Assembly (NCBI GenBank): GCA_023450775.1
Contig: JAEXGP010000338.1
Span: 1-8,283 of the forward strand
Direction of reading: 5' to 3'
From: Actinomycetes bacterium
GTDB taxonomy: Bacteria > Actinomycetota > Acidimicrobiia > Acidimicrobiales > Microtrichaceae
Length of the DNA: 8,283 bases
A program made the position numbers and the translations under genes. Below the pieces are notes generated by a model, which was given only the letters and a program-made list of their open reading frames with translations, was not told the DNA's origin and made no database searches. Of this stretch, positions 1-6,240 are shown one piece after another (the first letter of the stretch is position 1; each line of letters opens with the position of its first letter).

Positions 1-53
1 CCGCCGGCGCGCTGCAGGCGCTGCGCGACGAGTGGGCGGTGCTGCGACCGTGA
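1..53 (+). CDS. 3' end of an unidentified upstream gene
   Basis: Read in the frame beginning at base 3, the first bases give a short open stretch, AGALQALRDEWAVLRP, ending at a TGA at 51-53. The composition is typical of a helical C-terminus in a GC-rich genome. The stop overlaps the GTG start of the next gene (50-52) in a GTGA junction, which is typical of translationally coupled operon partners, so this gene probably belongs with the VWA lipoprotein. Only 16 residues are visible, so no function can be given. Confidence 0.55.
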   Translation, partial: AGALQALRDEWAVLRP

Positions 54-1867
54 ACCCGCGAGGCCTCCGCCTCCTGCTGGCCGCGGTCCTCGGCCTGGCC
101 ACCTTGGCCGGCGCCTGCTCGTCGGGCGACGAGTCCGGTGGAGGCGGCGGCGACCGCAGCGGCTGCATCCGGGTGGACGTGGCGGTCAGCTCCGAGAAGA
201 TCGACCTGCTCGGTGACCTGGCCGACGACTTCGACGACTCGGGCGCCAGCGTCGACGGCAAGTGCATCGATGTCGAGGTGCAGAAGGTCGCCTCGGGCGT
301 GGCGGCCCAGCGCCTGGCCGACGGGTGGGACACCGCCACCGACGGCCCACGGCCCGTGATCTGGTCGCCGGCGTCGAGCGCCTGGGGCCAGATCCTGGAC
401 CAGCGCCTGTCGGCCGCCGGCAAGCAGCCGATGGCCACGGACCCGGTGTCGTTCATGAACACGCCGCTCGTGATCGCCATGCCGGAGCCCATGGCGACGG
501 CGCTCGGTTGGCCCGACAAGCCGATCGGTTGGTCCGACATCCTGGCCCTGTCCCGCTCCGAGACCGGCTGGGCGGACCTCGGCCACCCCGAGTGGGGCCG
601 TTTCAAGCTCGGCAAGACCAACCCCAACTACTCCACTTCGGGCCTCCACGCGCTGATCGCCCAGACCTACGCCGCCACCGGCAAGACCGCCGGACTCAGC
701 TCGGAGGACCTCCAGAACCCCGCGGTGCAGCAGTACGGGTCCGACATCGAGTCCGCGGTCGTCCACTACGGCGACATCACGATGACGTTCCTCAACAACT
801 GGTTCCGCGCCGACCGACGCGGCACGGCGCTGAACTACGCGTCTGCGGTGGCGGTCGAGGAGAAGTCGGTCATCGACTACAACGCCGGCAACCCGGACGG
901 CGTGCTCGACCAGGGCGAGGAGCCCAGGGAGCCTCGCACCAAGCTCGTCTCGATCTACCCGACCGAGGGCACGCTCTACTCCGACAACCCGCTCTACGTG
1001 CTCGACGCGGACTGGGTGTCGTCGCAGCAGCGCGAGGCGGCCGGGCAGTTCCAGGACTTCGTGCTCCAGCCGAAGAACCAGAAGAAGGTGCTCGAGTTCG
1101 GCTTCCGGCCCGGCAACCCCGACGTGGCGGTGTCGGACCCGATCAGCACCGCCAACGGCGTGGACCCGAACCAGCCGCAGACCCTGCTCGAGGTGCCCTC
1201 CGGCGCGGTGATGGACCAGCTGCTGCAGGCGTGGGCGCAGCAGCGCAAGGGGGCCCGGGTCATGCTCGTGATCGACGTGTCCGGCTCCATGGGCGACCCA
1301 GCGGACCCCAGCGACCAGTCGGGTCCCACCAAGCTCGACCTGGCCAAACAGGCCGTCATCCAGGGCCTGGACCAGTTCAAGTCCGAGGACCTGGTCGGCG
1401 TGAGGGTCTTCACGAGCAACATCGACGGCGGCGACGCGTCCTACCAGGACCTCGCCCCCGTCGCGCCGATCGGCCCGAACCGGGAGCGGATCAAGAGCCA
1501 GGTCGACCGTCTCACGCCGCTCAACGGCACGCCGCTCTACGAGGTCACCCAGGCGTCCTACGACCAGATGCTCCAGGGCTACGACGCTGCGCTGATCAAC
1601 GCGGTGATCGTGCTGACCGACGGCCGCAACGACGACGGCGACGCCGCGGACGACCGCAAGCAGCTCGACGCGCTGATCGCGGACGTGAAGGACAACAACG
1701 ACGGCGAGAACTCACGGCCGGTGCGGATCTTCACGATCGCCTACGGCGGCGACACGAACCCGGGCGAGCTCAAGCGCATCGCCGAGGCCTCGAACGCGAC
1801 GGCGTACACCGCCACGGACGCCACCACGATCGACGACGTGTTCGCCGCCGTGGTCTCCAACTTCTGA
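50..1867 (+). CDS. Lipoprotein with solute-binding-like and VWA domains
   Basis: This 605-residue protein is predicted to be exported and lipid-anchored on the outer face of the membrane. I chose the GTG at 50 because it overlaps the upstream stop and puts a signal peptide right at the N-terminus: an Arg after the start, a hydrophobic core (about residues 6-20) and a lipobox ending AGAC with Cys23, followed by a Ser/Gly/Asp-rich tether. A GTG at 32 is possible but adds six residues before the signal. Residues of about 40-390 resemble periplasmic-binding-protein folds of the family-1 extracellular solute-binding type. Residues of about 403-600 form a VWA domain with a complete MIDAS metal site: D409-x-S411-x-S413, T494 in NGTPLY, and D524 in LTDG. 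VWA domains bind protein partners or ligands through a divalent metal. The ligand is unknown, and no permease genes are visible, so a transport role is not supported. Domain calls are strong; the biological role is inferred. Confidence 0.88.
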   Translation: MNPRGLRLLLAAVLGLATLAGACSSGDESGGGGGDRSGCIRVDVAVSSEKIDLLGDLADDFDDSGASVDGKCIDVEVQKVASGVAAQRLADGWDTATDGPRPVIWSPASSAWGQILDQRLSAAGKQPMATDPVSFMNTPLVIAMPEPMATALGWPDKPIGWSDILALSRSETGWADLGHPEWGRFKLGKTNPNYSTSGLHALIAQTYAATGKTAGLSSEDLQNPAVQQYGSDIESAVVHYGDITMTFLNNWFRADRRGTALNYASAVAVEEKSVIDYNAGNPDGVLDQGEEPREPRTKLVSIYPTEGTLYSDNPLYVLDADWVSSQQREAAGQFQDFVLQPKNQKKVLEFGFRPGNPDVAVSDPISTANGVDPNQPQTLLEVPSGAVMDQLLQAWAQQRKGARVMLVIDVSGSMGDPADPSDQSGPTKLDLAKQAVIQGLDQFKSEDLVGVRVFTSNIDGGDASYQDLAPVAPIGPNRERIKSQVDRLTPLNGTPLYEVTQASYDQMLQGYDAALINAVIVLTDGRNDDGDAADDRKQLDALIADVKDNNDGENSRPVRIFTIAYGGDTNPGELKRIAEASNATAYTATDATTIDDVFAAVVSNF

Positions 1868-1891
1868 CGCCGGCGCACCGACATCATCTCC

Positions 1892-1921
1892 GGGTCCAGG
1901 ATCCGCTCAGGAATCCTGCCC
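1892..1921. terminator. Possible bidirectional terminator hairpin
   Basis: An inverted repeat lies between two convergent genes: CAGGAT (1897-1902) pairs with ATCCTG (1913-1918), flanked by GGG (1892-1894) and CCC (1919-1921), with a two-base bulge TC. The loop is 10 bases and contains the stop codon of the LuxR-type gene (TCA at 1907-1909 on the plus strand). No run of T follows on either strand, so it is not a canonical intrinsic terminator. Its position suggests it may serve both genes. Confidence 0.35.
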
Positions 1922-4648
1922 GGTGATGAGCACGCCGGTCAGCTGGCGTCGCGAGGAGATCCCCAGCTTCCGGTACACCTTGCGGAGGTGGTAGTCGACC
2001 GTCGCCGGGCTGAGGAACATCCTCGCTGCGATCTCGACGTTCGTGTCGCCGCCCGCCGCGAGGTGTGCGACCAACTCCTCCTGGGGAGTGAGGTCATCGG
2101 TGGGCATGGTCGACGTCGGCCGGATCCGCTCACCGCACGCTGCGAGCTCTCGTCTCGCCCGCTCCGCGAAGCCGCCCGCGCCCATCGCCAGGAACAGCTC
2201 GCGCGCCTCGCGCAGCTCTGCCCGTGCATCCAGCTTCCTCTGCTGTCGCCGCAGCCACTCGCCGTAGACGAGCTTCGTCCGAGCAAGGTGGCACGGCGCG
2301 TCGGTCGTCTCGAGCTGCGCGATCGATTCGCGGTACCAGCCTTCGGCCGTCGCATCGTCGGCGATGAGCGCGCGCGCTCGTGCCGCCAATCCCGAACGCC
2401 GTGCGTTGCGGCTCGAATCGGCTCGATCAGCAAGTCGCGCTGCCGCCTCCATCGCAGCGGAGCGTTCGTCGCAGCGACAGGCGGCTTCGACCAGGTCGGC
2501 CAGGACCAGATCCCTGAACTGGTAGGCCGGCTCGACAGCACCGATCAACCGTTCGAGCGCCTCGGCGTAGTTGCCGAGGGACAGGTCCAGCACGGAGATC
2601 GAGTAGTCGACGTACGGCAGCATCTCGCGGCGGCCGAGCTGGTCCATGAACGTCACCTGGGACTCGGCGACCGATCGAGCGCGCTGCTCATCACCGCGCC
2701 AGGCGGGGATGGCGACGTCACCGGCGAAGACCTCGGGCGGGAACACGCCTCGAACGGATCCATCGTCGACGTCGAGGCGACGGACGTAGCTCGAGATGTC
2801 GCCGGCGCCGAGGTCAGCGATCGCGAGGAACATCTGACCGACGAAGATCGTCAGCGGAGCCCCCAGGTCGCGACCGAACCGCTCGAGACGAACGGCCCAT
2901 TCGTACAGCGGTTCGAGGTCCCCGAGCGCTGCCGCCGCCATGCACCCGGCCAGGAGGATGGAGTGGGCACCGATCGGGCCGTCGTCACCGAGGTCGATGC
3001 GACGCAACGCTCGCCGGAGGAGCGGCGCCGCGTCGCCTTCATGACCGGCGAACCAGAGGCAGAGTCCATCGAGCAGGAGGTCGTCGATCGCCGGCGCGCC
3101 ATCGGGAGGTCGAGGCGTCGCCATCCCGATGCCGGCGAACCGAACGAGCGCGTCGTGGTCCCCGCTGTTCGACGCCATGGCATCGAGCAGCACCGACCGC
3201 AGGTAGCGCACGTCGCTGTCATCGGGAGAACGAGCCTGGTCGAGCACCTCCATCCAGGTCTCGGGACTCGTGGCCCGGATGGAGTCGGACCAACCCACGA
3301 TCCGTCGCACTCTCGCCAGGATCACCGGATCAACGCTCTCCGAAGCAGCCTCCTGCGCGAGGCGGAGCGCCTCGGAGTGGTGACCGGCGACCCATTCCGT
3401 CTGGGCAGCGCGGACCAGCCTCGACGCGCGCGCCGACGGATCGGCTGTCAGCTCCGCGGATCGGGACAGGCAGGCGGCAGCCGCCGCGGCGCCGCCCCGT
3501 TCGAGCGCTCGGTCGGCGGCGGCCTCGAGCTCGGCGGCCACGCGCTCATCAGGCCGGGTGGCAGCGGCAGCAAGATGCCACGCGCGGCGGTCGTGGTCCG
3601 TCGCCGCTGTTGCCGCGGCGAGCACTTCGTGCGTCCGAGCGCGCGCCTCGACCGAGGACCCGTGGTACACCGCCGACCTCATCAGTGGGTGGTGGAAGGC
3701 CACGGGAGGACCGAGATCGACCAGATCCCGCACACCGGGAAGGTCGATCACCTCGGCACCGAATCCGAGGCTCTCCCCCGCGAGCCACAGCATCTGCTCG
3801 TCTGCACTCGGATCTGCTGCAACCGCCAGCAGCATCGAACGCGCCGGAGCCGGCAATGCCAGAACCTGCTGGAGGAAGCGCTCCTCGAGGCGACGACTGA
3901 TCGGTAGCGGCTCGATCGGGTTGGACGTGATGGTGCCGGCGTCAACCATGTCGCTGGCGAAGGTCCTCAGCCCCAAGGGGTTGCCCGCGCACTCACGCAC
4001 GATCCGGTCGACGATCCCCGTCGGCGGCAGCTCTGCCTTCGCCGTCACCACGAGCTGGCGGGCCTCCTCGTCGTCGAGACCTCCGATGTGGAGGTCCGGA
4101 AGCCCGTCGAGTGCTGTCTGGGTGGCCATGGGCCGGGTTGCGAACAACATCCCGATGCGGGCGGCCTGCAGACGCCGAGCGACGGCGCCCAACGTCCGTA
4201 CCGACTCGTCGTCGATCCACTGGGCGTCGTCGATGATGCAGAGCAACGGTTGCTGCGTCGCCGCATCGGCGAGCAGCGACAACGTCGCCAGTGCGATGAG
4301 GAACTGGTTCGGTGGTTCATCGGCGGCTTCGAGGCCGAACGCGCACGCCAGCGCGGCACGCTGCGGTTCGGGGAGCACGTCGAGACGGTGGAGGAACGGA
4401 CGCAGGAGCTGATGGAGCGCTGCGAAGGCGAACTCCATCTCGGAGTCGACACCCGCCACCCGGGCGACGTGGGCGTCGCCGAGAGATGCTTCGGCGTACT
4501 TCAGGAGCGCGGTCTTTCCGATTCCCGGCTCGCCGCGCATGACCAGGAGACCGCTACGACCTTCGGCGATCCCGATCAGCACCTGATCGATGCGCTCGCA
4601 TTCCGAGGCGCGGCCGATCAATGAGGTGCGCGCTTCTCCCTCCATCAC
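1907..4648 (-). CDS. Large LuxR-family ATPase regulator (LAL/MalT-like)
   Basis: This 913-residue protein is a predicted cytoplasmic transcription regulator of the large ATP-binding LuxR type. The N-terminus has an AAA/STAND-type ATPase: Walker A GEPGIGKT at 39-46 and Walker B LLCIIDDAQWID at 135-146. The centre (about residues 340-840) is Ala/Glu/Arg-rich and helical, consistent with TPR-like repeats that usually sense a ligand or partner. The C-terminus (about 852-905) is a GerE/LuxR helix-turn-helix, with the signature LTPQE, NVEIAARMFLSPATVDYHLRKVYRKLGISSR. Length and domain order match the family. The start is either GTG at 4648 or the adjacent ATG at 4645; no good ribosome-binding site precedes either. 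In known members ATP and an inducer drive assembly on promoters, but here no neighbouring gene identifies the target or inducer. The gene is transcribed alone, convergent with the VWA lipoprotein gene, with about 310 bases of non-coding DNA upstream. Confidence 0.93.
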   Translation of the reverse strand: MMEGEARTSLIGRASECERIDQVLIGIAEGRSGLLVMRGEPGIGKTALLKYAEASLGDAHVARVAGVDSEMEFAFAALHQLLRPFLHRLDVLPEPQRAALACAFGLEAADEPPNQFLIALATLSLLADAATQQPLLCIIDDAQWIDDESVRTLGAVARRLQAARIGMLFATRPMATQTALDGLPDLHIGGLDDEEARQLVVTAKAELPPTGIVDRIVRECAGNPLGLRTFASDMVDAGTITSNPIEPLPISRRLEERFLQQVLALPAPARSMLLAVAADPSADEQMLWLAGESLGFGAEVIDLPGVRDLVDLGPPVAFHHPLMRSAVYHGSSVEARARTHEVLAAATAATDHDRRAWHLAAAATRPDERVAAELEAAADRALERGGAAAAAACLSRSAELTADPSARASRLVRAAQTEWVAGHHSEALRLAQEAASESVDPVILARVRRIVGWSDSIRATSPETWMEVLDQARSPDDSDVRYLRSVLLDAMASNSGDHDALVRFAGIGMATPRPPDGAPAIDDLLLDGLCLWFAGHEGDAAPLLRRALRRIDLGDDGPIGAHSILLAGCMAAAALGDLEPLYEWAVRLERFGRDLGAPLTIFVGQMFLAIADLGAGDISSYVRRLDVDDGSVRGVFPPEVFAGDVAIPAWRGDEQRARSVAESQVTFMDQLGRREMLPYVDYSISVLDLSLGNYAEALERLIGAVEPAYQFRDLVLADLVEAACRCDERSAAMEAAARLADRADSSRNARRSGLAARARALIADDATAEGWYRESIAQLETTDAPCHLARTKLVYGEWLRRQQRKLDARAELREARELFLAMGAGGFAERARRELAACGERIRPTSTMPTDDLTPQEELVAHLAAGGDTNVEIAARMFLSPATVDYHLRKVYRKLGISSRRQLTGVLITGQDS

Positions 4649-4948
4649 CGTCAGAGTCTGCCGCAGCGAACGGCGCGACCGACCACTCGCAGCGTCCGTC
4701 TGGTGGGACGCGCAGGTGCTGGTTGATCTTGCGTATCGCCTCCATCCCGAACCGCGAGCGGTGTTTCCGCGGTGGATCTGTCAGCTCCGTGATGTCACCG
4801 CCGGTCGTGGCATTCATCGTTCGAGCGCTGTCGTGCTGACCACACGGAGAACTTCAGCGCTGGTTGCCGGGCCCGCTACAGGGTCGAGTGGCAGAGGTCG
4901 TTGGTGGCACATCACCTACCGGGTCGTTCGACCGCGTGGACCCTGACC
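4649..4948. other. Intergenic region between divergent genes
   Basis: About 300 bases lie between the start of the LuxR-type regulator (minus) and the promoter of the small gene at 4961 (plus). Open frames exist here on both strands, but they have no convincing start signals or protein-like composition, so I call no gene. Visible signals are short: AGCGCT at 4824-4829 and CAGCGCTG at 4855-4862, whose centres lie 32 bases apart, and ACCGC-GA-GCGGT at about 4751-4762. The regulator's promoter should lie here, but no clear -10 match was found: CAGACT, six bases before the GTG on the minus strand, only partly fits TANNNT. No RNA gene was recognised. Confidence 0.5.
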
Positions 4949-4954
4949 TAGCGT
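4922..4954 (+). promoter_or_regulatory. Leaderless-type promoter with overlapping inverted repeat
   Basis: TAGCGT at 4949-4954 fits the actinobacterial -10 consensus TANNNT and lies six bases before the GTG at 4961, the spacing expected when transcription starts at the first base of the start codon. TTCGAC at 4927-4932 is a loose -35 candidate with a 16-base spacer. An inverted repeat GGTCG-TT-CGACC (4922-4933) covers the -35 candidate and could be an operator. The -10 spacing is the stronger evidence; the -35 and operator readings are tentative. Confidence 0.5.
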
Positions 4955-4960
4955 CGGATC

Positions 4961-5233
4961 GTGGACCGTCCGGCAGTCGAACCTGGCGACATCGTGGACG
5001 TTGTGGACGATGGTCACGCGCCGTCCGCCGTCGGCGTGGTCATCGGCGTTGTCGACTACTCCGAGGACAGCAACCCGTCCCGGTGGGAAGTGTGGGTCGC
5101 GATGTCGGGAGCAGGCAGCGGCATGTTCGAGCCGAACCAGGTACGCCGTCGACCGCACGCCCGGATCGCGGACCTGCCGAGTGCGGAGCTGCGAGAGATG
5201 TGGCGCGAGATCACTCGGCAGCGCGACACCTGA
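4961..5233 (+). CDS. Small hypothetical protein, probable SH3-like barrel
   Basis: I do not recognise this 90-residue protein. It starts at GTG 4961, chosen because a TANNNT -10 element sits six bases upstream and no Shine-Dalgarno sequence is present. Residues 6-62 look like a small beta-barrel: PGDIVDVV (8-15), a Gly/Val strand VGVVIGVVDYS (24-34), then WEVWVAMSG (42-50) and FEPNQVR (56-62). The PGD-x-V opening followed by alternating hydrophobic strands is common in SH3-like or KOW-like barrels, but this is a fold guess only. Residues of about 68-88 (LPSAELREMWREITRQ) form a likely C-terminal helix. No signal peptide or membrane segment is visible, so it is probably cytoplasmic. It converges with the split gene at 5270-5736, with a 36-base gap. 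The protein-like composition supports a real gene; function unknown. Confidence 0.65.
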   Translation: MDRPAVEPGDIVDVVDDGHAPSAVGVVIGVVDYSEDSNPSRWEVWVAMSGAGSGMFEPNQVRRRPHARIADLPSAELREMWREITRQRDT

Positions 5234-5234
5234 A

Positions 5235-5246
5235 TGCGGTTCCGCA
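5235..5246. repeat. Short inverted repeat in convergent gap
   Basis: TGCGG-TT-CCGCA begins two bases after the stop of the 90-residue gene, in the 36-base gap before the convergent gene. The stem is short and no T run follows. It could help end transcription, but a match of this size can arise by chance in such GC-rich DNA. Confidence 0.25.
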
Positions 5247-5269
5247 CCTCGGCGATCGCGTCCGGAGCT

Positions 5270-5736
5270 CTAGTGCCGGCTGCGTTCCGGCTGCATGGAG
5301 CGGACTGCGGCGGTTAGCCGCCGATTCAGCTCGGCCAACTCCTGCGGGTCCGGTTCCCACTTCGGCTTCTGTCGAGCGCCGGGTGCCATGAGCCCCTCCA
5401 TGTCCGCCGCCCACTCGTTGAGACCGCTTCGCAGCGCATCCGACAGCGCAAGCCTCCCCGGCGAGAGGTTCGCGTGCATGGAATCGGCAGACCACAGCGG
5501 ATACGCCGAGTAGTCCCACATCACCAAGATGGCCTTCTCTTCCACGAGCGGATCGTACGGCCGACGTGCCTCAGAACCTCGGGTGAGTTGGGCCCGTCTC
5601 GTACGCCCGCGCTCAGCAGCTGGGCGTCCGTCATGAAGTGCCGGCACCGATCAATCAGCGCACGCGACCCCAGCGACGTCGTCGCTTGGGCACGGTCGCG
5701 CCAGTACGTTCCCTCGCATGAGTCCGTTCGAGGCAC
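5270..5736 (-). pseudogene. Split small hypothetical gene with apparent frameshift
   Basis: Two minus-strand frames read as one protein broken near 5542. The first runs from GTG 5736 and reads ...RALIDRCRHFMTDAQLL...VLRHVGRTIRSW, with G/C-rich third positions, then reaches a stop at 5521-5523. The second ends at TAG 5270-5272 and reads EEKAILVMWDYSAYPLW...LNEWAADMEGLM...ELAELNRRLTAAVRS. Its own upstream extension (to 5647) is Arg-rich with poorer third-position bias, so it looks non-coding. Restoring one G at the TGG/GAA junction joins them smoothly as HVGRTIRSWEEKAILVMWDY, giving about 155 residues. The cause may be a one-base deletion, a sequencing error or recoding, though no canonical slippery heptamer is visible. 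Alternatively, the second frame may start at GTG 5545 as a separate gene of about 91 residues. No family is recognised and no membrane segment seen. The 5' end overlaps the divergent gene at 5718 by 19 bases, so its true start is uncertain. Confidence 0.6.
5705..5717 (+). promoter_or_regulatory. Leaderless-type -10 element
   Basis: TACGTT at 5705-5710 fits TANNNT and is followed by seven bases and then the ATG at 5718. No Shine-Dalgarno sequence fits in that gap, so a leaderless transcript is likely. The only -35-like sequence, TTGGGC at 5686-5691, gives a 13-base spacer, which is too short to trust. The element lies inside the 5' part of the oppositely oriented split gene. Confidence 0.5.
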
Positions 5737-6164
5737 GCACGGTCGACCGGGACCCGGTGCACGTCCGGTACGTGGCGGTGGCTGACGACGCGCAGGCGAT
5801 CGCCACCGGGTGGGCCTCGCTCGAGGACGCCGTCGGCACCATGCGCGGCCGTCGATTCCTCGCCGTGATCGCCGACGACCGCTACCGGGCGTGCGTCGAA
5901 CAGGTCACCGACGTCACCACCGCTGAGCAGCGCCTACCGACTCTCGTCGTTCCTGGAGGCACGTACCGTCGCGTCCGGCTCCACGGCGAACCGCCGGGGA
6001 TCTACGAACAGATCGCTCCCGCTGCGGCGTTCCTCGGAGAGGCGCCGGACTGCGATCCCGAGCGTCCGATCCTCGAGTTGTACCTGCGCCGCGACCGGGT
6101 CGACGTCCTGATGCCGGTACGAGGAGGCGGCGACGCGTCCCGTCCCGCCCGTGTGCGACGGTAG
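5718..6164 (+). CDS. GyrI-like effector-binding domain protein
   Basis: This 148-residue, probably cytoplasmic protein resembles stand-alone GyrI-like (AraC-type effector-binding) domains, which bind small molecules in a cleft between two repeated beta-alpha-beta units. The supporting pattern is in the C-terminal half: TLVVPGGTYRRVRLHG (75-90), then a helix GIYEQIAPAAAFLG (94-107), then a conserved-looking end PILELYLRRDRVDVLMPV (117-134), close to the family's P-x-LE-x-Y...PV ending. The N-terminal part RYVAVADDAQAIATGWASLEDAVGTM (17-42) fits the first repeat less clearly. There is no DNA-binding domain, so it would be a free ligand-binding protein rather than a regulator. The start is ATG 5718, supported by the -10 element 13 bases upstream. 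It stands alone, divergent from the split gene and convergent with the DUF1996 gene. The ligand is unknown; the family call is by pattern only. Confidence 0.65.
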   Translation: MSPFEARTVDRDPVHVRYVAVADDAQAIATGWASLEDAVGTMRGRRFLAVIADDRYRACVEQVTDVTTAEQRLPTLVVPGGTYRRVRLHGEPPGIYEQIAPAAAFLGEAPDCDPERPILELYLRRDRVDVLMPVRGGGDASRPARVRR

Positions 6165-6171
6165 GCCGCAC

Positions 6172-6240
6172 CCTGGCGTCCCGCCCTCCTCACCTCATCG
6201 GGTCAGGAAGGGCCCTTCCTCCTGGCGGTTCGACGCCAGG
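6172..6240. repeat. Nested inverted repeats at a convergent gene junction
   Basis: Three structures overlap. CCTGGCGTC (6172-6180) is a perfect complement of GACGCCAGG (6232-6240). A perfect 16-base palindrome AGGAAGGGCCCTTCCT occupies 6205-6220. CCTGGCG (6221-6227) can pair with CGCCAGG (6234-6240) across a six-base loop. The last arm therefore has two alternative partners. The cluster covers the 30-base gap after the GyrI-like gene and the last 15 codons of the DUF1996 gene. It may terminate transcription from one or both sides, but there is no T run. Confidence 0.45.

Noticed and set aside
262..1926. Open frame of 554 codons overlapping the VWA lipoprotein gene
   Set aside because: The translation is a long Arg/Gly/Pro-rich string typical of an out-of-frame reading of GC-rich coding DNA.
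1988..3907. Long open frame of 639 codons on the plus strand, opposite the LuxR-type gene
   Set aside because: It mirrors the coding gene on the other strand, has Arg/His-rich composition with no domain, and the minus-strand protein has clear Walker and helix-turn-helix motifs.
4649..4663. CAGACT six bases before the LuxR-type GTG on the minus strand, considered as a leaderless -10 element
   Set aside because: It lacks the first T of TANNNT and has no -35 partner.
4751..4762. ACCGC-GA-GCGGT repeat, considered as a regulator or SOS box
   Set aside because: It does not match the actinobacterial LexA box and is short enough to be chance in this composition.
4554..4817. Minus-strand open frame upstream of and overlapping the LuxR-type gene
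   Set aside because: It runs out of frame into the regulator's N-terminal coding region and has no start signal. One stretch looks somewhat protein-like, but this is not enough to call a gene.
4590..4946. Plus-strand open frame across the intergenic region
   Set aside because: It begins antisense to the regulator, is Arg-rich and ends just before the better-supported gene at 4961.
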